A program made the position numbers and the translations under genes. Below are positions 1 to 8,251 of a stretch of DNA of 64,000 nt, piece by piece. Under the pieces are notes generated by a model. It searched no databases, had not been told where the DNA came from, and saw only the letters and a list, made by a program, of their open reading frames with translations. The stretch's first letter is position 1, and every line of letters begins with the position of its first letter. Source of the stretch: Gemmatimonas sp. (GTDB lineage: Bacteria > Gemmatimonadota > Gemmatimonadetes > Gemmatimonadales > Gemmatimonadaceae); contig JAABRT010000004.1 of assembly GCA_011390805.1 (NCBI GenBank), forward strand, positions 1-64,000, in the 5' to 3' direction.

Positions 1-1174
1 TGAGATAGCGCAACCCGAGATCGAGCGAGCGTTCGTCCACATCGAACCGTGCATGATGATGCGGAAAGGTGATGCCCGCCTCTTCGTTACGTGCACCGAT
101 GAAGGCGAACACGCCGGGTGCCCGCTGCTGGTACGCCGAAAAATCTTCTCCACCCATGGACGGGCGCATGGCATCGAGCACGTCTGCACCGAATGTGCGC
201 GCGACCACATCAGCCAGTTGCCCGGTCAGCTGTGGATCATTCACCACCGGTCTGTAGCCAAGCTCGTACGTGAAGTTGTAGCGCGCGCCGAAGCCTTCGG
301 TGATGCCCTTGATCAGGCGCTCCATGCGCTGGGGCATGGCACGTCGGAGCGCCACATCAAACGTGCGCACCGTGCCGGCGATGTAGGCCGAGTTGGGAAT
401 CACGTTGAACGCAGTGCCGGCCAGGAACTGAGTGACCGACAGCACACACGGATCGAGTGGATCAACTTGTCGCGAGACGATCTGCTGCAGCGCCGAAACA
501 ACCTGCGCGCCGATGGCGATAGGGTCGACGGTATCGTGCGGCATGGCGGCGTGTCCGCCGGTTCCGATAATGGTGCACTGAAATGTGTCAGGTGCGGCCA
601 TGGCCGGTCCCGATACCAGACCAATGCGGCCAACGGGCATTGAGGCCCACAGATGCAGTCCGATTACCTGATGCACACCATCCATGGCACCGGCCTGCAC
701 CAGAGCTTCGGCGCCACCGGGTGAGAGCTCTTCGGCGTGTTGAAACAGAAAACGCACTTCGCCGGCAATGGCGTCACGGTGCGCTGACAGAAGCCGCGCC
801 AGACCAAGCGCAATGGCCGTATGTCCGTCATGTCCGCAGGCGTGCATGGCTCCGTGCACGGTGGAGCGATACGGCACGTCGTTCTCTTCTTCAATGGGGA
901 GAGCGTCGATGTCGGCCCGCACGGCAATCACGCGCCCAGGCTGCGAGCCAATCAGACGCGCCATCACGCTGGTTTCGGTGGGACGCGAGATTTCGAGTCC
1001 GGGCATATCCGAAAGTGTGTCAAAAATGAACTGCGCCGTGTTGTGCTCCTGAAACGAAATCTCAGGATGCTGGTGCAGGTGCCGGCGCCACAACACAACC
1101 TGCTCGTGCAGCTGAGTGGCTTCTTGCAACAGCGTGTCCACCATGAAGGTGGAATCAGACGTGGGCGCAGTCAT
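1..1174 (-). CDS. M20 family amidohydrolase/peptidase (hippurate hydrolase-like), 3' end cut by window edge
   Basis: Minus-strand reading from ATG at 1174 gives MTAPTSDSTFMVDTLLQ...HLHQHPEISFQEHNTAQF...HACGHDGHTAIALGLARLL...FQHAEELSPGGAEALV...MGGEDFSAYQQRAPGVFAFIGA; typical M20D motifs. Confidence 0.9.
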   Translation of the reverse strand, partial: MTAPTSDSTFMVDTLLQEATQLHEQVVLWRRHLHQHPEISFQEHNTAQFIFDTLSDMPGLEISRPTETSVMARLIGSQPGRVIAVRADIDALPIEEENDVPYRSTVHGAMHACGHDGHTAIALGLARLLSAHRDAIAGEVRFLFQHAEELSPGGAEALVQAGAMDGVHQVIGLHLWASMPVGRIGLVSGPAMAAPDTFQCTIIGTGGHAAMPHDTVDPIAIGAQVVSALQQIVSRQVDPLDPCVLSVTQFLAGTAFNVIPNSAYIAGTVRTFDVALRRAMPQRMERLIKGITEGFGARYNFTYELGYRPVVNDPQLTGQLADVVARTFGADVLDAMRPSMGGEDFSAYQQRAPGVFAFIGARNEEAGITFPHHHARFDVDERSLDLGLRYL

Positions 1175-1282
1175 AAACGATACCGGCAGAAGGTCGTCCG
1201 CGCCCTTGTGCATCGGCGCTGGCTCTTTGGGACGTCAAGCGTGTAAATAACACGTCCCCTTTACCAAGCTATATTGCACATT

Positions 1283-1534
1283 ATGGACTTGCCCAACAGC
1301 CCCCGTTCTCCCTTCAGGGATGTCCCGCTTCGACTGGCGCTGATTGCCGGCCTGTGTCTCGGCGCCGTCACGGCGTGCATTCCCGGTGCCGATGCGTTTG
1401 CGCCACCCGACTGCGGTCCGGGCGATTCGCTCATTCCGCCGCCCACCGACACCACTGTTGCCGACACCACACGTCCCGATCCGGGTCCCGACCCGCAGCC
1501 AGATGTGAATCCCTGCGATCCGCCCGACTTCTGA
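1283..1534 (+). CDS. small putative lipoprotein, Pro/Asp/Thr-rich C-terminus
   Basis: ORF with hydrophobic N-terminus and lipobox-like ...GAVTAC; followed by terminator-like hairpin. Confidence 0.5.
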   Translation: MDLPNSPRSPFRDVPLRLALIAGLCLGAVTACIPGADAFAPPDCGPGDSLIPPPTDTTVADTTRPDPGPDPQPDVNPCDPPDF

Positions 1535-1568
1535 TCTGCAGTACGAGTGGATGTGGTCGATGTAATGT

Positions 1569-1608
1569 GAAAACGCTGCCCGCGAGCTATCGTCGGAGCA
1601 GCGTTTTC
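1569..1608. terminator. intergenic hairpin, terminator-like
   Basis: Inverted repeat GAAAACGCTGC (1569-1579) / GCAGCGTTTTC (1598-1608) between convergent genes. Confidence 0.6.
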
Positions 1609-1620
1609 TGCACTACCGGC

Positions 1621-1893
1621 TTACCCGAGGAAGCGCCGCGCGACCTGTTCAAGACGGTCGTCGCCCGCCTGCTCAGCTTCAGCCAGCATAACTTCCACGT
1701 GCGCGCGCAGCGCCGGTTCGCCCCAGTAGTAGCCGGTGGCGCGTTCGGCGAGCTGCGTTTCGCCAACGCGCGCTGCTTCGAGCAGTGCACGAGCGGCCGC
1801 GCGATCGAAGTCGGGATCATCGCGCGGCGGCAAATCGTAGTTGCGACGAGGCATCTCGCCTTCAGCGTCGTCGCGAAGAAAGGCTCGTGACAT
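1621..1893 (-). CDS. hypothetical protein
   Basis: Minus ORF read from internal Met MSRAFLRDDAEGEMPRRNYDLPPRDDPDFDRAAARALLEAARVGETQLAERATGYYW... Confidence 0.5.
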   Translation of the reverse strand: MSRAFLRDDAEGEMPRRNYDLPPRDDPDFDRAAARALLEAARVGETQLAERATGYYWGEPALRAHVEVMLAEAEQAGDDRLEQVARRFLG

Positions 1894-1897
1894 GTGC

Positions 1898-2095
1898 TTA
1901 CCGTTTGGGAGGCTTGGGCACCACCGGAACCTCGCGATCATTGGCGCCCCAATCCTTCTTGCGTTCACCACGCTTGGGCCCTTGGCGCTGCTTCTGCTGC
2001 AGCTTTTCCAATGGATCAAGTTTGGCCGGCGGACGACGTCTGCCCTGACCGGCTTTGCCGCCCTTCATGTGCGAGCCACGCGTGCCTGTGCCCAC
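1898..2095 (-). CDS. small basic hypothetical protein
   Basis: 65 aa Lys/Arg/Pro-rich ORF (MKGGKAGQGRRRPPAKLDPLEKLQQKQRQGPKRGERKKDWG...) just upstream of the 1621-1893 gene. Confidence 0.4.
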   Translation of the reverse strand: MGTGTRGSHMKGGKAGQGRRRPPAKLDPLEKLQQKQRQGPKRGERKKDWGANDREVPVVPKPPKR

Positions 2096-2141
2096 GCAAG
2101 TGCCCGCGACTTTGCCCGGGCCTTCACGATCACGCTCGCGG

Positions 2142-4484
2142 TCACCGCAACCGCGCCCGATCAGCCATCGTGGTCACGCGCTCCATCACATTGTTTGCAG
2201 CCGTTGAATCACCGCGTGCCTCCAGCAAACCGGCCACGTACTGCCCGGTAACGGCGTAGTAAATCGGAATGCCCGACGAGGCGTCGTCTACCCAGCCGCC
2301 TTCGCGAATGAGCGCGTCAATGCCGCCGTATTCCTTCCACAGCGATTCAGTGGCTTTTGCGTCGAGCATTTCGTTGCCGCGCATGGGAATGAACTCCATC
2401 GAAGGTTCCGGACGACGGCTGACAAGCTGCTGTACCAGTCCACGATTGAGAATGTTGCCGCTCATGCCAAGCGCGTCGGCGTAACCACCATACGAGAAGA
2501 ACACGCCGCGTTCCGGGTACGCGTGCTTGATCATATACAACACCAACTGCTGGTCACGACCCAGTCCGCGCTGATTGATGGTGACATCGATTCCATCATG
2601 AACAAAGCGCTGCGGCTCCGACAGATACACCGCCGGCGGCACGGCATCGATTTCCTCGCGCGTGAGCGGCACAAGTTTGCGCGTGGGCATCTTCCACTCT
2701 TTGCCCTTGTAGAGCTCAGGTCCGTTTTCAACGTCGTACGGCTCGAGCTCGCGATTCTGCAACTGATGCATGTACCACTCAGTACCGAGGTACGGCACCA
2801 CGGCTACCGTCACATCCCGACGGATTCCCTCCACGGCCTGCGCATACCACAACGGAAACGAATCGTTGTCGCCGTTGGTGATCAGAATGCCGTACGGGTC
2901 AACCGAGTTGAGCATGTCGCGCGCCCACTCACGTGTAAACGTGTGCTTGTTGCGCGGGGCATCAATCGCGTTGGTGACAAGCGGGATAAGCGCGATGCCG
3001 AGCACAGGTATGGCCAGGCGCAGTCCGCGATCCGACAGCTTGCCGGTACCGCCCAACGTTTTGGCCAGCGCCGTCCAGAGCGCTGCGAGCCCCAGGCCAA
3101 CCCACACACCCCACAGCGAGAAGGTCCACGTGTAGAAATAGTCGCGGTCGCGCACCTCGCGGTCCACGCTGCTGCCCAGCTCCGGTGCCTGCGAATGACC
3201 GTACTTGAAGTTGAGATACACGACGAGTGCAATGGTGAGGGTGAACATGAGTCCACCCACATACCAGAACGTTCGCCGGTCGTGCTTGAAGTGCGTTACG
3301 CCGCCAACCAGCCCCAGTCCGAGAAACAGCCACGCCAGTGCCAGCTGCACGGCGGGCGCCGAGTTGTAGGCGTCACGAAACCATTGCCATTTGAAGTACA
3401 GCCAGAACATGCCGTACTGTGCCGTGATGGGCGCTTTGCGATCGGCGACGTTGTGTCCGGAGTACTGTTCGCGATCGATGTGCGCCTTCACAAGGCGATA
3501 CGTTTCGGCGCTGAACGTACATGACACCGCAATGCCCTCGGTGCATGCCGAAACGCCGCCGCTGTTGAGATAGGGTTCGTGCGCTGCGCGAATCGGCATG
3601 GCCAGAAACGGCGTCATGCCAACGACGGCGACAGCCGCCGTTGCGATCACAAGACGCCAACGCAGCAACGTGAGCGGATGACGCGTGAGCAGCAGCAAAC
3701 CGATGGCCGGCAACGGCAGGAATCCGGCGGGGTGATTGGCGTAACCCAGTCCCACCAGATAGGCCGCGGTCAGCAGGTAGCGATCGGAGCTGGGTTTGTC
3801 GGGTGCGTCGCTCCAGCGCAGCATCAACCAACTCACCGCCGCCAGACCGAGCAGCGCCACGGTGTACACCTTCTCGTTCACCACGCTCTGATTCCACACG
3901 GTGAACGCGGTGCCACCCACCAATACGGCGGAAAACGCGACGGCATAGCGCGCCCATCGCACCGTAATCCATGTGCGTGTGACGCCTTCGGCGACCAGAA
4001 ACCACAAACCCGCCGAAAGAGCACTGGTCACGGCGGCGAGCATATTGATGCGCGCACCGTATTCAATGGGAATCGGCAACAAACCGAAGGCGTGCGCGAA
4101 GATCACAAACACCGGATTGCCCGGCGGATGCGGGATGCCAAACACCTTGGCGGCGGTGATGTATTCGCTGGTGTCCCACATGGCCGTACTGGGGCCGAGT
4201 GTGAGCACGTAGAGAATGAAGAGCGCCAGTGCAACGACTCCGGCCGCAATCCACGGCGCGTTGGCAAAGCGCTCGTTGGTACCGATTTCGGCTTCGCCCT
4301 TCAGTGGCTTGCCCCATGAGAGCAGCGTAGCCGGCAGCAAACCGGCGTAGGCAATGGCCAGGCAGAGCGCCGATATGGTGGTGCCGCCGCGCCAGAGGTC
4401 GGCGTAACCGAGCAGGAGCGTAACGAGCGAAAGCGCGGCGAGCAGCGTGGTGCGCCCCCGCCCGGTTGAAGTCAAAGCAGTCAT
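2142..4484 (-). CDS. DUF2723 family membrane protein (TMEM260-like, GT-C fold glycosyltransferase-like)
   Basis: 780 aa multi-TM; TLGPSTAMWDTSEYITAAKVFGIPHPPGNPVFVIFAH is the DUF2723 signature. Confidence 0.88.
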   Translation of the reverse strand: MTALTSTGRGRTTLLAALSLVTLLLGYADLWRGGTTISALCLAIAYAGLLPATLLSWGKPLKGEAEIGTNERFANAPWIAAGVVALALFILYVLTLGPSTAMWDTSEYITAAKVFGIPHPPGNPVFVIFAHAFGLLPIPIEYGARINMLAAVTSALSAGLWFLVAEGVTRTWITVRWARYAVAFSAVLVGGTAFTVWNQSVVNEKVYTVALLGLAAVSWLMLRWSDAPDKPSSDRYLLTAAYLVGLGYANHPAGFLPLPAIGLLLLTRHPLTLLRWRLVIATAAVAVVGMTPFLAMPIRAAHEPYLNSGGVSACTEGIAVSCTFSAETYRLVKAHIDREQYSGHNVADRKAPITAQYGMFWLYFKWQWFRDAYNSAPAVQLALAWLFLGLGLVGGVTHFKHDRRTFWYVGGLMFTLTIALVVYLNFKYGHSQAPELGSSVDREVRDRDYFYTWTFSLWGVWVGLGLAALWTALAKTLGGTGKLSDRGLRLAIPVLGIALIPLVTNAIDAPRNKHTFTREWARDMLNSVDPYGILITNGDNDSFPLWYAQAVEGIRRDVTVAVVPYLGTEWYMHQLQNRELEPYDVENGPELYKGKEWKMPTRKLVPLTREEIDAVPPAVYLSEPQRFVHDGIDVTINQRGLGRDQQLVLYMIKHAYPERGVFFSYGGYADALGMSGNILNRGLVQQLVSRRPEPSMEFIPMRGNEMLDAKATESLWKEYGGIDALIREGGWVDDASSGIPIYYAVTGQYVAGLLEARGDSTAANNVMERVTTMADRARLR

Positions 4485-4520
4485 TGTGAAGGAAACGGGG
4501 AAAAACAGCGGCAGCGGGTG

Positions 4521-5201
4521 CTACAAGCTACCCTCAGTCTGAGTTGTCTCACGTTGGAGAAAACTCACACCCGACAGCTCGCCGCGCACCGGCACGCGGT
4601 GCACGTCGTCAACGACAAACGCGAACGCCCGTGATACAGCGTCGCGCGGTACCACGGCACGCAGCTCCCACAGCCCGGACGCGAGGTCTCTGACGACGGT
4701 GCCCACCGGCACGTCCGAGACCGACTCCACCAGCGTGACCTGTGAGGCTGCCGGCGCCCGAAGCGCGAATCGCACAATGCGCATGGTGTCGTACAACGTA
4801 TCACGCAGGGCCCGCTGGAGGGCCCCCTCTTCAATAACAACACGGAGCTCGTCACGCGGGGCGAGGCGTGGAATGATGGTGTCGCCGATCACTTCCGAGC
4901 GCGCCACCATGGTGTCGCTGCGGGTAAAGACGTCGGTCAGCGACGTGACGCCCACCCACATCGTGAGCAGAAACGCCACCGCCAGTCCGCCGGCCGGCGC
5001 CAGAATGCCCCGCCGCCGCCATCGGGTGAGCGTGGGCGGCATGGACCAACGGCGCGGGGCAGGTAAACCGCGCACCGCCGTCATGATCGCGTCGGCCTGA
5101 CGAGTGGCCGTTGCCGCGTCGTGGGGTGCCGCATGGCGAAAGAGGTCGCGCAGCTCCGGCGGCAGGTCGGCGTTGCCCGAGGGGAGCCTGGGGTCAGTCA
5201 T
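4521..5201 (-). CDS. putative anti-sigma-like membrane protein
   Basis: Read from MTDPRLPSGN at 5201; one central TM (GILAPAGGLAVAFLLTMWVGV); start overlaps the end of the ECF sigma gene. Confidence 0.55.
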   Translation of the reverse strand: MTDPRLPSGNADLPPELRDLFRHAAPHDAATATRQADAIMTAVRGLPAPRRWSMPPTLTRWRRRGILAPAGGLAVAFLLTMWVGVTSLTDVFTRSDTMVARSEVIGDTIIPRLAPRDELRVVIEEGALQRALRDTLYDTMRIVRFALRAPAASQVTLVESVSDVPVGTVVRDLASGLWELRAVVPRDAVSRAFAFVVDDVHRVPVRGELSGVSFLQRETTQTEGSL

Positions 5202-5748
5202 TGAGCACATCCGTAAGCAGGGCGCGCAGCCGGTCACACGCTCGGTGCACGCGCATTTTGAGCGCCGACACGCCGGTGCCGGTGATTGCGGACATTTCGG
5301 GGTACGAGAGGCCGTTGGCAAAGTGCAGGACCACGGCTTCTCGCTGCTCGCTTGGCAGTTGAGCCAGCGCCTGTGTCAGCTCGTCCTGCAGAAAGCGGCG
5401 ATCGAGATCGGTGTCGGGCGATACGGCGCCCGCGTCCACCAGTTGCGTGATAACCGAGCTGTCGCGCGGTTCGGGTCGGCGCGCGCGCTCGCTTGCCCGC
5501 GTACGGCAGCGGTTGAGGAGAATGCGCCAGAGCCAGGCGCGGAACTGGTCCTGCTCCCGGTAGCCGCCCAGATAACGGTACGCGCGCAGGAAGGTGTCCT
5601 GTACCGCGTCTTCGGCTTCGGCATGGTCACCCAGCAGATGGGTGGCATAGCGCAGCGCGTCGGCGTGGTAGCGGTCCACTAGCATGCGAAAGGCCTCGGT
5701 GTCGCCACCGAGAATCTGCCGCACAATCTGGGCGTCGGAAGAACTCAT
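5194..5748 (-). CDS. RNA polymerase ECF sigma-70 factor
   Basis: DAEDAVQDTFLRAYRYLGGYREQDQFRAWLWRILLNRCRTRAS plus region 4 LPSEQREAVVLHFANGLSYPEMSAITGTGVSALKMRVHRA. Confidence 0.95.
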   Translation of the reverse strand: MSSSDAQIVRQILGGDTEAFRMLVDRYHADALRYATHLLGDHAEAEDAVQDTFLRAYRYLGGYREQDQFRAWLWRILLNRCRTRASERARRPEPRDSSVITQLVDAGAVSPDTDLDRRFLQDELTQALAQLPSEQREAVVLHFANGLSYPEMSAITGTGVSALKMRVHRACDRLRALLTDVLND

Positions 5749-5849
5749 GCTGGTGATAACCCCGCAGTGGTTCTGACGGTCACAGGCGGGGCGCCATGCG
5801 TGTTTGCGGACTGTTGGCCAGCGGTGTCAGGACGGCGGACGGGAGCGGT

Positions 5850-7964
5850 TCAGTTCATGGCCGCCGAACGGGCCAGAACCAGGTTTTCAATGAAAAACTC
5901 CATCATGCGCCCCTGATTCAGCCCGGCGTGACCGGCGTCAGGGCCCACCTGCACATCGAAGCTCTTGCCCGCGCGCTGCAGGGCGCTGATGAGCTGCATG
6001 GTGTTGGACGGATGCACGTTGTTGTCGGCGGTGCCGAAGAACAGCATGAGCCGGCCCTTGAGATTGCCCGCGTAGGTCATGGCCGACCCCGCGTCATAGC
6101 CCGCCTTGTTGTCCTGCGGCGTGTACATGTAGCGCTCGGTGTAGATCGTGTCATAGTGACGCCAGTCGGTGACCGAGCTTGAGGCGGCGGCGGCGTGAAA
6201 CACATCAGGGTGACGCAGCAGCGCCATGGCCGATGCGTAGCCGCCGTAAGAGGTGCCGTAAATGCCGACGCGTGAAGCATCAACGTACGGTCGCTTGCCG
6301 AGCTCCCGGATGCCGGCGGCGAAGTCATCGATTTCCACCTGCCCCAGCTTTTCGTAGATGGCGTCAAGAAAGCGCTTGCCGCGGCCGGCCGCGCTGCGTG
6401 CGTCGAGCGTGACGACAAGAAATCCGTATTCGGCCAGCGGATTCGGTGCTGTGAATGTTTCGCGGGCGCCGTTGGTGGCCGGTCCGCCGTACACACTCAC
6501 GAGCACGGGATATTGTTTGCTTGCATCGAAGTTGCTGGGCTTGTGCAGCATGCCGTGCAACTCGGTGACGCCATCGGCGGCCGTGAACGTGAACATTTCA
6601 GCGGCGCTCAGTCCGAGTGCCTTGAGCTTTGTATCGTCGCTGCTGTGTAACTCGGCGACCAGCTTGCCGTTGTTGTCGAGCAAACGTGAAACGGGCGGCG
6701 TGTTATGGGTTTGCGCGACGTCAACGAAGTGTTTGCCGTCGGGTGCAATGTCCACGCTGTGATTGAGTGCGGGGTCGGTGAGACGCACATCGGTTTTCCC
6801 GGTGAGCGCCACGCGGTGCAACTGCATTTTCATGTGATTGTCGCCGCTGCGTGCCATGTACCACAGCTGCCCCGATTTTTCATCGATGCGCTGTACGCCC
6901 GCAACTTCAAACGGGTGTGAGGTGAGAGTGGCGAGCAGCCGACCGTCAATGTGGTACAGGTAGTAGTTGCGAAAGCCGGTGCGTTCAGACGCCCAGATAA
7001 AGCGCTGGTTGTCGCTGAGCCAGCGGATCTCGGGACGGTTGTCTGTCCAGCTCGCGGGCCACTCTTCGCGCACGATCACCCGACAGGCGCCGCTGGATGG
7101 ACTGCAGCTCGTGAACTCCATCACGTTCTGCCGGCGGTTGGTGCGGTTGAAGGTGATGGCACTGCCGTCGGGCGTCCAGGCAATGCGATACACGTAGTGT
7201 CCCACCGTGCTGTCGGTGAACGGTGCACCGCTCCGCACGTCCACCTTCACGCTTTTGTTGGTAGCGACATCGTACACAAACAGATCGACCACCGGATTGT
7301 TTGTACCAGCCTTGGGATAGGCCTCGACGTCCATTTCGCTCTGGATCTTTGTCTGTCCGAGCTGCAGGTAATAATCCTGCACAGGGGATTCATCAAAGCG
7401 GTAGTATGCGAGTTTGGAGCCATCGGGCGACCACCACATGGCAGTGGTCTGGCCCAGTTCTTCGCCGTACACCCAGCTGGCGGTGCCGTACTTGATGCGC
7501 TGCTCGGCGCTGCCGTCAATGGTAACCGGGCGTTCGTCGCTGCCATCAACATTGCTTACGTACAGATTGCGATCGCGGTGTTCGGCGCGACGCACGCTGT
7601 CGGCCGTGAACGCCACTTCAACCTGACGTCCGCGCGCCACACGCGGCCCGCCACGGCCAGCTCCCGGTGACTGCTGTGACGATGCTTTAAGCTCTTCCGT
7701 TTGGCGCGCAACCACGTCGTAGCGCCACCGTTTGCCATCGAACGCGTAGGTGAAGCTGCTTCCATCATCGCTCCACTGCGGAGTAATCGCGCCTGAGCGC
7801 ACCGCGCCTTGCAGCTGCGTGCGCATGTTCTGGAACTGCGCGTAGCCCGGCATCGACGGCAGGCGATCCTGCGCAGAAGCATGTGTGGCGCTGAAGAGCA
7901 TACCACCGAGGAACACGAGAGATGCACGCGATATGTGCGCGTGACGCTGGTGAAATGCTTTCAC
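5850..7964 (-). CDS. S9 family peptidase (dipeptidyl peptidase IV-like), secreted
   Basis: DPP4 N-terminal region; catalytic YGTSYGGYAS, FGTADNNVHPSNT, GPDAGHAG; GTG start at 7964 with GGAG upstream and signal peptide. Confidence 0.9.
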   Translation of the reverse strand: MKAFHQRHAHISRASLVFLGGMLFSATHASAQDRLPSMPGYAQFQNMRTQLQGAVRSGAITPQWSDDGSSFTYAFDGKRWRYDVVARQTEELKASSQQSPGAGRGGPRVARGRQVEVAFTADSVRRAEHRDRNLYVSNVDGSDERPVTIDGSAEQRIKYGTASWVYGEELGQTTAMWWSPDGSKLAYYRFDESPVQDYYLQLGQTKIQSEMDVEAYPKAGTNNPVVDLFVYDVATNKSVKVDVRSGAPFTDSTVGHYVYRIAWTPDGSAITFNRTNRRQNVMEFTSCSPSSGACRVIVREEWPASWTDNRPEIRWLSDNQRFIWASERTGFRNYYLYHIDGRLLATLTSHPFEVAGVQRIDEKSGQLWYMARSGDNHMKMQLHRVALTGKTDVRLTDPALNHSVDIAPDGKHFVDVAQTHNTPPVSRLLDNNGKLVAELHSSDDTKLKALGLSAAEMFTFTAADGVTELHGMLHKPSNFDASKQYPVLVSVYGGPATNGARETFTAPNPLAEYGFLVVTLDARSAAGRGKRFLDAIYEKLGQVEIDDFAAGIRELGKRPYVDASRVGIYGTSYGGYASAMALLRHPDVFHAAAASSSVTDWRHYDTIYTERYMYTPQDNKAGYDAGSAMTYAGNLKGRLMLFFGTADNNVHPSNTMQLISALQRAGKSFDVQVGPDAGHAGLNQGRMMEFFIENLVLARSAAMN

Positions 7965-8212
7965 AAAAAACTCCGGGTAGTGAAAAAAAAGCTGAGTTCG
8001 CCACACAAGGCGGAGGCTGTCAAACAGTTTGGAAAAGTCCGCGCAAGATACGATTCGGATTGTGCAACATCAAAGCGAAACGTGGTGTATCGTTTCAATA
8101 CGGCCTGCCCGACTCGGCTTCCGGATTGGGTGACGAGGTGTCTGCGCTGCTCGCAGTGCAGATTGCAGGAACGTAGTAATGCTGTACGAGCGGAGCGTCT
8201 GCAGGACAAAGC

Positions 8213-8243
8213 GCGGCCGGTGACTCATCGAGTGACCGGCCGC
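8213..8243. terminator. hairpin downstream of the S9 peptidase gene
   Basis: GCGGCCGGT / ACCGGCCGC with inner ACTC/GAGT pairing. Confidence 0.6.
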
Positions 8244-8251
8244 GTGTTCGT

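Noticed and set aside
2523-3524. 333 aa plus-strand ORF, antisense to the DUF2723 gene
   Set aside because: High-GC shadow ORF; no recognisable motifs, and the opposite strand is clearly coding.
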